A program made the position numbers and the translations under genes. Positions 13,801 to 25,800 of a DNA stretch of 64,000 nucleotides are shown here, in pieces (the stretch's first letter is position 1; every line of letters begins with the position of its first letter). The stretch is from Desmodus rotundus (Eukaryota; Chordata; Mammalia; Chiroptera; Phyllostomidae), in NCBI RefSeq assembly GCF_022682495.2, contig NC_071390.1:150822583-150886582 (forward strand), written 5' to 3'. Below the pieces are notes generated by a model, which made no database searches, was not told where the DNA came from, and was given only the letters and a program-made list of their open reading frames with translations.

Positions 13801-16800
13801 GAAATATAAAAGGGACTTATTTAGGAAAAAGAAGATCAAAATTATGAACATTTAAATGACAACAAACTCACAACCATCAACAACTGAATCTAAAAAACAA
13901 AAACAAAAGCAAACTAAGCAAACAACTACAACAGGAATAGAATCATTGATATGGAGATCACAAGAAGGGTTATCAGCTGGGAGGGGCGGAAGGGGGAGAA
14001 TGGGGGGAAAGGTACAGGGATTTAGATACATAATTGGTAGGCACAAAATGGACAGGGGGAGGTTAAGAACAGTACAGACAATGGGGAAGCCAAAGAAGTT
14101 ACATGCACAACCCATGGACATGAACTAAGCAGGGGCAGTGGTGGGACGGGGCCGGGGGGGGAGTGTCACTGGAGGGAATGGGGGAACTGGGCGGAGAGGG
14201 GCAAAGGGGGAAAAACTGGGACAACTGTAATAGAATAATCAATAAACTATGCTTAAAAAATGTTACGTAATCTTCTAGGGTGAAGGATAAATGAATGGAT
14301 GGATAGATAGATGCATAAACAGACAGACAAATAAACCACTGTTTTAATCTGCAGGGCAAACCATTTTCTTTCAGAAGATAAAAGGAGAAAAAATCTTTCA
14401 GTATAGCAAAAAATAAAACCACGTAAGCCATGGAAGAGTCAAAGCCAGGAGCACTTTTGAACAGATGTTTTTCTGTGCAGTCTTTGATTGAAACTAATGA
14501 ATGTTCTCTCTACAAGCTTAGTTTTCCAGAGAAGTTAGTTGTTCAGAGTCAGTTCTGCAGAAAAGGGAGAAGCCTCTTCAGGAGCAGGACTGAGAGAATC
14601 CCTAGCTGCACCCACACCAACCAGCAAAACCAAGGTCAGCAGCCTTGACTGACGGGACATGGTTGTGGCAACAGTTCAGGTTTTCCTGGAAACCGATACC
14701 CTGGGCCATCTTTAACTAACGTGCACCGAATTCAAGAAGATGTTGGAGGTAAACTAGTTCCTCGAAACCATCTCTGACTTACGCATACTGTCAGAAACTG
14801 CTGCCGTGCGCAACACTTTTCTTCGAGAGCTAGAATCGGGTCAATAAAAGAGTCTTCTAGACCTAATCACACATTGTCTTCGCCACCAAAGAATAGCCAG
14901 GGACACAGACAGAAGCATTTTGTATGGGCATTTTTAAAAGCCCACTCTGTTCTGGAAGAGAGAATGGCCACTTAAAGAAAAGAGAGAGAGAGTTTCTGGT
15001 ATAAGACCAATTCTTGAAACTAACAATTTCACATATAATACCCATCGGGGTCTCTCTGGACTCCAATAAACCATCAGGCAACCTCAGGAGGCAGTCACAC
15101 AGGGTCATACATTATGAAGATCGTACATTATGATTTTCATGGCCCTGGGCAGCTTTGCCTCTGTGGTCCCCTTCCTCTATAAAAAAAAAATATATGAAAA
15201 AGTTTATTATACAACTGCATTGGTGTAGAGACAAATATACAAATACTATTATATATCAAAACATTTTCTTTGATCTAAAAGTTAATCTCTTTTTTCTGAT
15301 TTTAAAAGAAATTAACACATGTTCACGGGTCCCTAGAAGTCTCATGGGTCCTAGGCAGGCACTGTGTGTTCTGTGCCCAATGAGTAAGCCGCCTCTGGGT
15401 CATAGCCCCCACTCAGCACCAGTCCGCCCGGGACAGGAGCACACTCGGGAAGCAGCGGGCAGTTTTCTTCCCTGGAGTGGAAGCAGCCCACACAGCTACC
15501 CAGAAGCTATTCAGTTTGGTCGTGAGGTAACAGCTCAGGAGGGTGGGAACTAGACTCGCGGGGGGATGGGCGTGGGGGTTGGGGGTGGCACTTCCCTGGC
15601 TTAAAAACTTCATATCCCATAGGAGGCGGTTTCTCTGGAACAGCTCCGCAGGCGCAGCTTCCAGGGTTCTCCCAGGGCGCGTGCCGGTTATGCCAGTTGC
15701 ACGAGAGTCATCTTACTCAGAGAAGCCCCGAGATTGGCTTTCTCTGCAGTATTTATAGTTCTCCCAGTCTAATGCAGCTTACCAAGCAGGGGTCATTTTT
15801 ATCATAAGCAATCTTGCCTGGCTGGAGTTTGACATTCTTCCCTTATCAGGTTTCCAGGGAAACAGAGCTAAAAAGTTAACCAAAGGTCAAATTCTTATGC
15901 AGAAGGGAAAAGGGGTTTAATAATACTTCACCTAAACATGCAACTTGCCAGTCGTTAAGGAAATAATTACATAAAAGTTTCAGCCCAGACTTTACAGTGT
16001 GTCTGTGGCAGAGACAATGCTAAATGGAACCCAAACTCCATTTCTTTTTCCTCCCGGGCACAGTTAGGCCACATTTTCCAGATTCCCTTGCAGGTAAATG
16101 TAGGTTTGTGACTAACTCTGGCCGATGAATTATGGTAGAAGTGATACAGATCACTTTCGGGCTGAGCCCATAAAAGTCTCTCGGGAAACCCTCCCTACTC
16201 TTTCATCCTCTGCTGGAGCTGCAGCGGCTTCAGAGAGGGGTCCCAGTGCCTTTCGGAGGAGTGGCGGGGCCACTCAATAGCAGGAGCCTGGTGTCTGGAC
16301 CACGGTGAGAGGCACGGACCCCTATTGCCAACACACACGGGTGTCGTATAAGCAAGAAGTAGATGACCAGCAAGGAAAGGAAAGGATGAATTTGTGTTTT
16401 TAATTCCACTGCCCCCCACCCCCAAAAAAAGGTGAACTGCAGAGAATGTTCAATTAGGAAAATGAAGTTACTGAGGTTAACCCTCTTAATGAGGCAAACT
16501 ATGCGGCTGACCTCCCCTCCGGCGCTTTCTGACGTGTGAGGAAAACTTGGAGCTGGGCGCTAGGGCGGACATCTGCCTCCCCTATCACCGCCGTCTCTGT
16601 GCTGCTTTGCTCAGCAGCGAGCAGAGGGTAGCTGCTGGCTGAACAGAAAATTCCATGACAGTCAGAGGCTTCTCCTCTAGAAGTCACAGCCAGAGCGGTT
16701 CATTCCAGTCAGATTGCAGTGACAGGATTTGGGGCGCAGAGCAACCCTAGCTAAGTGGCTGAGAGGAAGGAGCCCAAGGTTCTCATCATTAAAACCCTAA

Positions 16801-19800
16801 TTAGAAAATCTAAGAAATGTGTTTGCCAAGAAGTCACGAAACAAGTACCGCTTTGCACCTGATCAAGTCTTTTCCAAACTGCGCTAATTAAATGCACAAT
16901 GTGATTTAGTTGTTCTGAGCTTGGTTGTGATAAAGAATTTAGAGGCCTTTTCTACATAATATTTAACTGGCAAAACCTATCAGTGTCTTTTTAAATTAAT
17001 AATACTTAGAGTATTTAGTGTGCTTTTGGGTACAAGTAAAAATAGAAAAAAATCTCAAACTGGCTTAAACAAGCAAAGTGATTTATTGGATCCTATGACT
17101 TAAAAGTCTGGAGAAGGGACAGCCTCAGGTGGTGAGCGGCCACTGCTGGGGTGACGCTGGCAGGAACGGCAAGTAGACGGGGATGAGCAGGCTTGCCTCT
17201 TGCGTTTCCCACCTTCCAGGCTCCCCCCATGGGCCGAGTCCAGTGACCCAGATTTCAAAGCACCAGTGTTTGCTGAGCCTCAGCCCAGCATCACAGAACT
17301 GGGAACAGAAGAGCAGGTACGAAGCTGAGAGACAGTCGCTGAAGAACTATCGCATCTCCCTATGGAAAATGATATTCCAAAGTGCTGTTATATGAAAAGA
17401 GAAATAGAGGGAATGCAGCCCGGAAATGTAAGAAATGCGTATTATAGAAGTATGCCAAGCAGTTAATAAAAGTATTTGTTATTTTTCTCAATTATGTCAT
17501 GTGTTTATCTGTTACTTTTTTGTTTTTAGATTGTGGTTTCTGTCTTCATTCCAAATAAATGTTACCTACATACTGTAAAAAAATAAAAAAGATTTAGAGC
17601 CTTCCCCAATAACATGCAATGATCACAAGGTCCCAAGAATGAAGGTGCTTCCGGGATAGCACTTCCAAGTCTGTCCTCACTGTGCAAGGGGAACCCAACC
17701 TCAGCGGGCGTTTCCTCCTGGGTCCTTCACTCCCCAGAGCTTCGCTGAGTGGAGCAAGGGAGAGAGGGAGATCCCCAACCCCTCCCCACGCCACTGGAGC
17801 CATGCATCACTTCCGGTTCACGGAGCCTCGCAGTGGAGCTGGTGCTGAGTGTGGTGTTGCAGCTGGAGGACAAACCCCCTCGTTCCTGTGTGAGCCCTTT
17901 TCAGGGTCACTCCTCTCCCTTCCTGCAGGGGGGGGCCTCCGACAGACAGCAACAACTTTTTTGTTGTTCTTATAGGGTGTAGGGCATACTCTGTCCTCTC
18001 TTTTCTTTTTATTATATTTTATTGATTATACTATTAGAGTTGTCCTGATTTTTCCCCTTTGCCCACCTCCTCCTAGCAGCCCCACTCCCTCAGGCAATCC
18101 CCACACCATTGTTCGTGTCCCTGGGTCATGTGTATAAATTCCTTGGCTACTCCATTTCCTATACTGTACTTTACATACCCATGGCTATTCTGTAACTACC
18201 TATTTGTACTTCTTAATCCCTTCACCTCTTCACCCATTCCCCCACACTCCCCACCCATCTGACAACCATCAAAACACTCTCTGTATCCATGATTCTGTTT
18301 CTGTTCTTCTTGTTTGCTTAGTTTGTTTTTTAGATTCAATTGTTGATAGAATTATATTTTTTTTGTCATTTTATTGTTCATAGTTTTGATCTCTTTTCCC
18401 CTAAATAGGTCCCTTTAACATTTCATATAATAATGGTTTGGTGATGATGAACTCCTTTAGTTTTTTCTTGTCTGGGAAGCGCTTTATCTGCCCTTTGATT
18501 CTAAATGATAGCTTTGCTAGGTAGAGCAATCTTGGCTGGAGGTCCATGCTTTTCCTAACTTTAAATACTTCTTGCCAGTCCCTTTGGAGAAATTAACTGA
18601 CAGTCTTATGGGAACTCCCCTGTAGGTAACTAACTGCTTTTCTCTTGTTGCTTTTAAGATTCTCTCTCTATGTTTAACCTTTGGCATTTTAATTATGATG
18701 TGTCTTGGAGTGGGCCTCTTTGCATCTTGTTTGGGACTCTCTGTGCTTCCTGGACTTGCATGTCTACTTCCTTCACAAAATTAGGGAAATTTTCTTTCAT
18801 TATTTTTTCAAATAGATTTCTAATTTCTTGCTCATTTTCTTCTTCTAGCACCCCTATGATGCAAATGTTGGACCTCTTAAAGTTTTCCCAGAGGCTATTT
18901 ATACTATCCTCTTTTTTTTTGGGGGGGGGGGATTCTTTTTCTTCTTGTTGTTCTGATTGGTTGTTTTTTGTTTTCTTATGCTCCATATCATTGATTTGAA
19001 TCTCAGCTTCATCCACTCTACTGTTTTTCCCTGCAAATTGTTCTTTATTTCAATCAGTGTATCCTTCACTTCTGACTGGATCTTTTTAATGTTGTAAAGC
19101 CCTCACTAAGTTCCTTGAGCACCCTTATAACTAGGGTTTTGAACTCTGCATCTGGTAGATTGCTTATCTCCATTTCATTTAGCTCTTTTCCTGGAGAGTT
19201 GATCTGTTCTTTCATTTGGGCCATGTTTCTTTGTCTCCTCAGTTTGGCAGCCTCCCTGTGTTTATTTCTGTGTATTAGGTAGAGCTGCTTTCACTCAGTG
19301 TCTTGGTGGTGTGGCCTAATGTAGTAGGTGTCCTGTAGGGCCCAGTGGCACAGCCTCCCCTCTCACACAAGCAGGGTACTTGAGGTATTCCCTTGGTGTG
19401 GGCTGAATACACCTTCCTGTTGTAGTTGAGTTTTGGTTGCTGTTGGCCAACCGATGGGAGTTGTTTACCCAAGCCAGTCAGCTTTAAGGATTGGCTGTAA
19501 CCACTCACCACAAACCTCCACCCTCCATGGAGGATCAGCTCTGCAGGAGCAGGGTGGTGGTGCTCCAACATGGTCTGTAGCTGTCCACTGGGTGCACTGG
19601 CCCTGGGGTTTCCCAGGCGATGCAGGCCAAGGTCAGCCCCCACCTGTGTTTTGCCCCAGGCCACCTTTCCTTCATTAGCTTTGAAGCAATCTGAGATGGC
19701 TTCTACTTATGCTGGGCTTGGAGATTCCCAAACAAAACCAAACTGTGAACCTAGGCTGGCCGCTGCTAGTGCTGGGCTTAGGGCTTACTGAGGCCAGCTG

Positions 19801-22800
19801 TTGCTTGTTTGAGAGGATTTAGAAAGATGTGAAGCCTGAACCAAGGCCAGCCATTCATAGGGAAAAGCAGCTTGGGTGGGCCCATAAGAAGGGTGGGGCA
19901 GAGTCTCTGGGGATCTCCAATTGAGTCAAACAGTGTTGTCCAAGTTGATGGAGTTTCAGATATGGCACCAGGTTGCTGGCTCTGTGGGGGGATTCCTAGA
20001 CCAGCGCGGGAAGGAGGTCCCTGAGGGGGAGCAACGGGAGATTAAGAAAGACACAGATATAGACAGTTAAAGGAAAAGCGGGGCCAGGTGGGGCATTGTC
20101 CTCTGATGGAGTGACAATGACCCTGAACATGGTCTCCATGTTTATTTTATAAGGGTTAGTTAGATAAAGCTCAAGAACATTTTGCAGACTCAGGGAAAAA
20201 CTGCAGGCATAATTGCTCCGTTCCCAGGCTATCTAAATGATAAATATTTCTTCTGCAAAAGTTACAGCTGTGTATAGCTGAAGCTTGTGGTTAACTATCT
20301 CCTTCTTAACCCCTGCGGGTTCTAGCTGTATGACTCCAGCCTTCACCATCCTCCATAGGGGGAGGGTTTAGAAAAGGGACAATGGCCTCTGCTTGCCTTG
20401 ATGCCAGACACTTCAGTTTCTCCCTGTATACCACTGGTACCTTTCAAGCTGCTACCCCGGTGCTGGAGCTCAGAGAGAGTGAATCTGAGTAGGTGAGCCT
20501 GTGTGTGTTCTTTAAGAGGAACTGCTTGGGGCTCCAGAAGTTTCTTCCACCAACTCAATCCCTGCTGATTTTTGCAGCTAGAAGTTGTGGGGACTTGTCT
20601 TCTTGGCACTGGAACCCTGTGCTGGGAGGCCTGTTGTGGGGCTGGGATTCCTTGGTCTGGAGATACCCCTCCCAAATTTGTATCCACCATATGTGAATGA
20701 GGGACCAGCCCATTCTGCATCTGCACCCCTCCTACCAATTTGGATGGATGTGGTTTCTTTAATTCTATAGTTGTCAGACTTCCATTCAACTTGATTTCTA
20801 ATGGTTCTGAGTGATGGTTGTTCCATATTTTAGTTGTAATTTTGATGTGGTTGTGCGAAGAGGTGACCATGTCTGACTACACCTCCATCTTGACCAGAAG
20901 TCTCTATCCTCTCTTAAATGTGGCAGCCTATGTGTATTTCTCTGTGATCTGCTTGAAGTTATTCTACACAACTGGTTTCTTTTTATATAGGCTAATAAAA
21001 CAAATAACTCCAAGGTCCTAGGAGGAAGGAATGTCCTTTTATTTCTTTATATTCCCTTTGGGCTTTATATCAGTTAGAATTTCATTCAGCTGCAAGTAAC
21101 AGAGATCTGAAAAGTAATGGCTGGAACATATCAGGATTTGTATTGTCATGTAAAGTAAGTCCTTATTTAGTCTGTCCATGACTAGTCTATGATTACAGCA
21201 GCTCTGCCAGTCCTCACCAGCACCCAACAAGGTTCCTTCCCACTCTCTGCATCAGCATCTCTAAAAAATGAAGCCCTGCCTTTCCCCATGGCTGCTGGAG
21301 CTCCAGGCACCACTTCTGCGTTCCAGGCCACAGAACAGAGAAAGAGGAGGGAAGCTTACCCTTCCCTTTTTCAAAAGGAGACCTCTGAACATCCCACTCC
21401 CCTTCTAGTTCCATCTCATCACCCAGAACTTAGTTACACGACTGTACCCGCTGCAAGGAAGGCTGGAGAATAAGGTCTTTCAGCCAGTTGATAATGAGCC
21501 TGGTGAAAAATTGGATTTTACTACTAAGGAAGAAGTCAATGAATTTTTTATGATAATGCTGATAGAGTATTGGCCAAAGGATGCCTCCTCCTCAGGAGCA
21601 GTTTAAAGAAATTAAAGTTTAAATTTAAGAGGTTAAATGTCCGTGAAGGTTGAGATGATAGAGGGCCTCTGAAGGCAGTTTACTCAGGGAAGAGGATTTA
21701 TGGAATTCAGAGGTCATTCCATGACCTTTTTTTTTTTTTAAACATTGAAAGTATTTCTTGGATTACGTTATCATTCCAGAAGTATACCTGCTAATTTTGG
21801 AAATTTGGGGAAAAGAAGAAAATAATGCCCCCTACTCTCACAGCCTAGAGATAGCCCTAATTCACATTTGGTGTGCTTTATTCTCTTCTCTTCCATGCAT
21901 AATCTATCGATTTTTAACAAGTTACAAAATCCTCTTGCTGTTTGTAGTAGTGTTTTAGCTGCGCTTTTAAAAAGCAGTACATTGAAAAGTCTTCCTTCCA
22001 CCTTTGTCCCTTGTCCAGCCCCATGATCACTGCTCCTGGTAGCGTTTTATATCACGTCAGAGTTTATTTTTTGCATACTTCAACAAATACAAACTGTCAC
22101 GGTCCCCACGACACGTTCTGCACAGACGCCAGCCCGCCATGCACACTGTCTCTCTCACCTTCCTTTTGTCACTCGCCCTTTACTCTGCACCTCGCTTTCT
22201 GCCAGGTCAGCGCAGAACTTCCCTCCCCACTCTCCCAGCTCTCCTCCCTGTGGAGGTGCCCCGTCCAGTAACAGCTCCCTAGTGATGGGCGGGCACTTGA
22301 GTTGTTTCCAATCTTTCGCTATTACTAACAAGAAACAGCCTTTGATGTGTCTCCTTTACATACATTAGCATGTTTACAGGACAAATTCCTGTAAGTAGAA
22401 TTGTTGGGTCAAATGCATTTTGTAATTTCAATAGGTACTGCCCAATTGCTCTCCACACTGACTGTAGCAGTTTGCCCTCCCCTTAGCGATGCGTGTATGT
22501 GAGAGTTTCTCTTTCCCCATGGCCTCATTGACAGTGTATTTTCAACCCTCTGGACTTGTGCCTGTATCGTAAATTTTAAAAATCTATCAATACCTTTATT
22601 ATGAGGAAGGTTGAGTCATTTTGTGTATATGTGTACGTGTTTTAATTTCTATCATCTTATTGGTGTTCCTGCCCAGTGCTTTACCTTTCAGAAGCATTAA
22701 CCTATGAGATCTCTGGGCAAGCAGTGGTCCATTTGGCTATGAGTAGAAGGCTGCAGGCCTCAACTGAACAGTGCCCCGGGTGCATTCTAGCTAAATGTCT

Positions 22801-25800
22801 GTTCACGCTTTTGGTGGTTTATACCCTGCTTTATTTCTAAGACATTTTAGGTAAGAAAATCGGAATAAAGGGAAAATAAGAGTAAAAAAATGACATTAAG
22901 AAAAGGCAAGATTAAGCTACAGGTGAAGTCAGTACACCAAATGTGTTTGACATTCGCTAAAGGCCGCTCAGAGATTTGGCCAAGGCAGAGAAACTAGAGT
23001 TCAAGCCATCTCTCCAGTGCTCTGTCAGAGCCTGGCTTTCTGAGCCTATAACAGATGCAATGGAGATGTACTAGACATGGAGAGTGAATGGAGGGAAGAC
23101 ATTCCTTTTTCTCTTACCCTTATGCCCCGCGCCCCAGTGCCCTATGCAATTGGAGCAGCAGAGGCAGCAAGGGGACAGGGAGGAAGGCGGTCCAGCTGAT
23201 GGGAAGAGGAGAGGAGCTGGAGTAAGGAGAGCCAGAGAAAGACGTAGAGGAATATTCTGAGAAAGTGCAGCAGCTAGGGGCGGCTGCCTTCAAATATTAC
23301 TTAACTGTGTGTAGGTCACAGAAAAGGAAAGCATTTAGCATTACTTATCAGAAGTTCAACTATTGTACTGAAATTGTTATGGTACCATGTGGCCTGCCTT
23401 CTCCTAAGCCTTGACCTTGGTCAAATTCCTTTTTGGCACCGTGGCTTCTTTTTCTGGCCAAGTTGCAGTTAGAGTTGAGCTCTATAGAGGAAGGAGGGCT
23501 TGCTTCGGGCTTGGACAGCAACAAAACACTGTAAGAAAACATTCGCGTTCCTAGCAGAGGGAGCATAATTCTAACAATGTTTAGGAAAAACTGCAGACCA
23601 TCTATATGTTTGTATCAAATGGCCACACTTTGCTTTCCCATGTACTTCATACATAAAATTATCACTTTATATCTTGATTGAAAAACTAGTCGTTCTATGA
23701 TTATAGCTCTGGTAAGAGAGATTTGCTTGTAGGAGGGAGTATAAGAAACAACAATTAGTGCCATAAGGTCTACATTTGTTAATTTAGTCTCTCTGCAGGG
23801 TGAAATTTTACCCAAAACCCCGATGTTGTTATAACTGGCTTTTCATACACAAAATCACAGACATTGCTCAGTATCAAAATAAACTTGTTTTGTTTCGTTT
23901 GGTGCAGATAAAGCCATTCCTTTCCACAGACAACCCAAACAGACCCTGTTACTTACGGCACAATGTTTTGTCTTTCCAGGCATCCTACAAGCCGTTGTTG
24001 AAGCAGGTTGTGGAGGAAATATTTAATCCCGAAAGGCCAGATCCTGTTGATATTGAACACATGTCTTCAGGCCTCACCGATCTTCTTAAAACTGGATTCA
24101 GTATGTTCATGAAGGTAAAGTGACCGTGAAGAGGTCATCCTGGACGTATGCTGTGTTTGCTGGGCATGAAAATGCTGACACCCCCTAACCTGTCGAGTAC
24201 CACATAAGATACGGTCCCATATTTTGTCTCTTCTGAAATCAGGTGCCCTCGTTATTTAACTTTTGGTTAAAAGTAGCCGGACCTTCCAGCCTCATATAGC
24301 TTCTTTTGATCTAAGCATTACGATCTTTTCTGATCGATACGTAAAGACCCACGCCCTCCAGGATGGCACTGTTGAAAATGTTTCTCTTCCTGGCCTGATT
24401 TTCTCTTAACGTGAATCTGTATACTTGTATGTTGTTCTTCATGAGTGATAATCTGTTGTTCTTAATTCTAGAACTTATTGTGTAAGATAATGACTCACTC
24501 TGCTCAGTCATATGATTGGCATCACCCCAAAACCCATTTAAAAAGGACTTTGGTTTTGACCCTATAGATTCCCTGTTGACAAGTGCTAGAATGTTCCCGG
24601 CAGATATGGAGGGTAGGTCAAAATTACCGCACAGCCTTTGCAGTGGGGATGAAAGGAGGAAAAGCATGCAGATGCGATCTGTTTTTAACCCGCTATAAAG
24701 TTTCTGAATTTAAAAGGATGTAAACAAGATTACAGGCTGACCTCCCAGTCCATGCCAGGGTTTCAGTTGTAATAACTCTTGGAAATAACAGAATGTTTTG
24801 CCAACCTCAAAGTGTCTTTGAAATCGTGAATTAATCTACAGAGGAGAGCTGGTCTTTCAGAGTTCAGTAAATACATATGCCCGGAAAACTGGCCCGCTCC
24901 AAAGCCAGAGGACGGGAGCCAGACAGCAGTCAGACTCTTAGGCAAAGCAGTTAACGGCTGGAATGGACATGCAGGTCTCCTTCCTTCTGTTCCCAGTTAT
25001 CAACTTCTGTTGCAGTGCGTGGCTGGTGTGTTTGTGTGTGTGTGTGTGTGTGCTTCAAATAGCACAACACAGATCAGTTTCTCAAAGATGTTCAGGGTTC
25101 CTGTGTTGAGGGTAAGCCCAGGGTTGTTCAGCAGCCCTTCATGATGGCTAGTTTGTACCAAAACTTCCAGGCTAGCCACGGTCTCAGACCTTCTCCACTT
25201 GAGCACCCTATTCCCTCATTTGTAAGCTTGGACTTCACCCTGAAGAGAGACTGACAAATGTGGGCTTTCAGGCCCTGGTCAGTAAGGTCTGAGGATGGCC
25301 CAGCAGGCCGTGTGACCTCCCCGCCTCGGACTGCTCCATCCCTGGTCTGGCCAAGGGCACACACGGAGTTCAAACCCGCCTGCGCTCTGCTCACCACACG
25401 AGTTTCTCACTTGCAGAGAGGCACAGGTGCAGCGTGTGGGAGGAGGCACTGACTGCACTCTGTGTCCAGTGATGATCCACGGAAAGAACTTGGTTCTTGG
25501 CCAAAGGATCTGTGACCAAGTATGTTGAGAAACACTAGGTTAAACAGCAAAGTAATGCAAAATTCTTTGTTGCTGGACTTCACAGTGCCTTTGGCAGCTA
25601 ACGGCTTTGCTGCTCTGCAGGGCCTACAGTGTCTGCATGGGAGGGCTGTCCATTTGCATTTTCCATCACTGTTTCATGAGCCACAGGACATCACGTCACA
25701 AAATTACCCTTTTCAATGCTACTGAGTGGTTTCCGCAGCTCTTCCTGTGTCCGAAACTTCGCTCTCCCAAGGTGGGCTTCGCTTAGGAGGAGAGTGGGGA

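Larger units (their letters stand above)
18003..20901 (-). mobile_element. Element B: HAL1-like retrotransposon, about 2.9 kb including a ~0.4-kb LTR-like insert
   Basis: Minus strand, from the 5' end acttctggtcaagatgg near 20,901 to an A-rich 3' end at 18,003. The flanks carry a target-site duplication: CTCTGTCCTCTCTT at 17,989-18,002 and CTCTATCCTCTCTT at 20,902-20,915 (13 of 14 match). The element is therefore a complete insertion unit. The leader occupies about 19,270-20,901, a decayed ORF1 about 18,420-19,260 (a 108-aa open remnant at 18,693-19,016 with LWENFKRSNI and ENFPNFVKEVDMQVQEAQRVP), and the 3' UTR 18,003-18,420. No ORF2 is present, as in element A. The leader is broken by an LTR-like insert at about 19,975-20,365. 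It is antisense to SCFD2. Confidence 0.8.

Noticed and set aside
20343..20870. 175-codon minus-strand open frame
   Set aside because: It is the leader of HAL1-like element B running into the LTR-like insert. It is not ORF1 and has no known domain.
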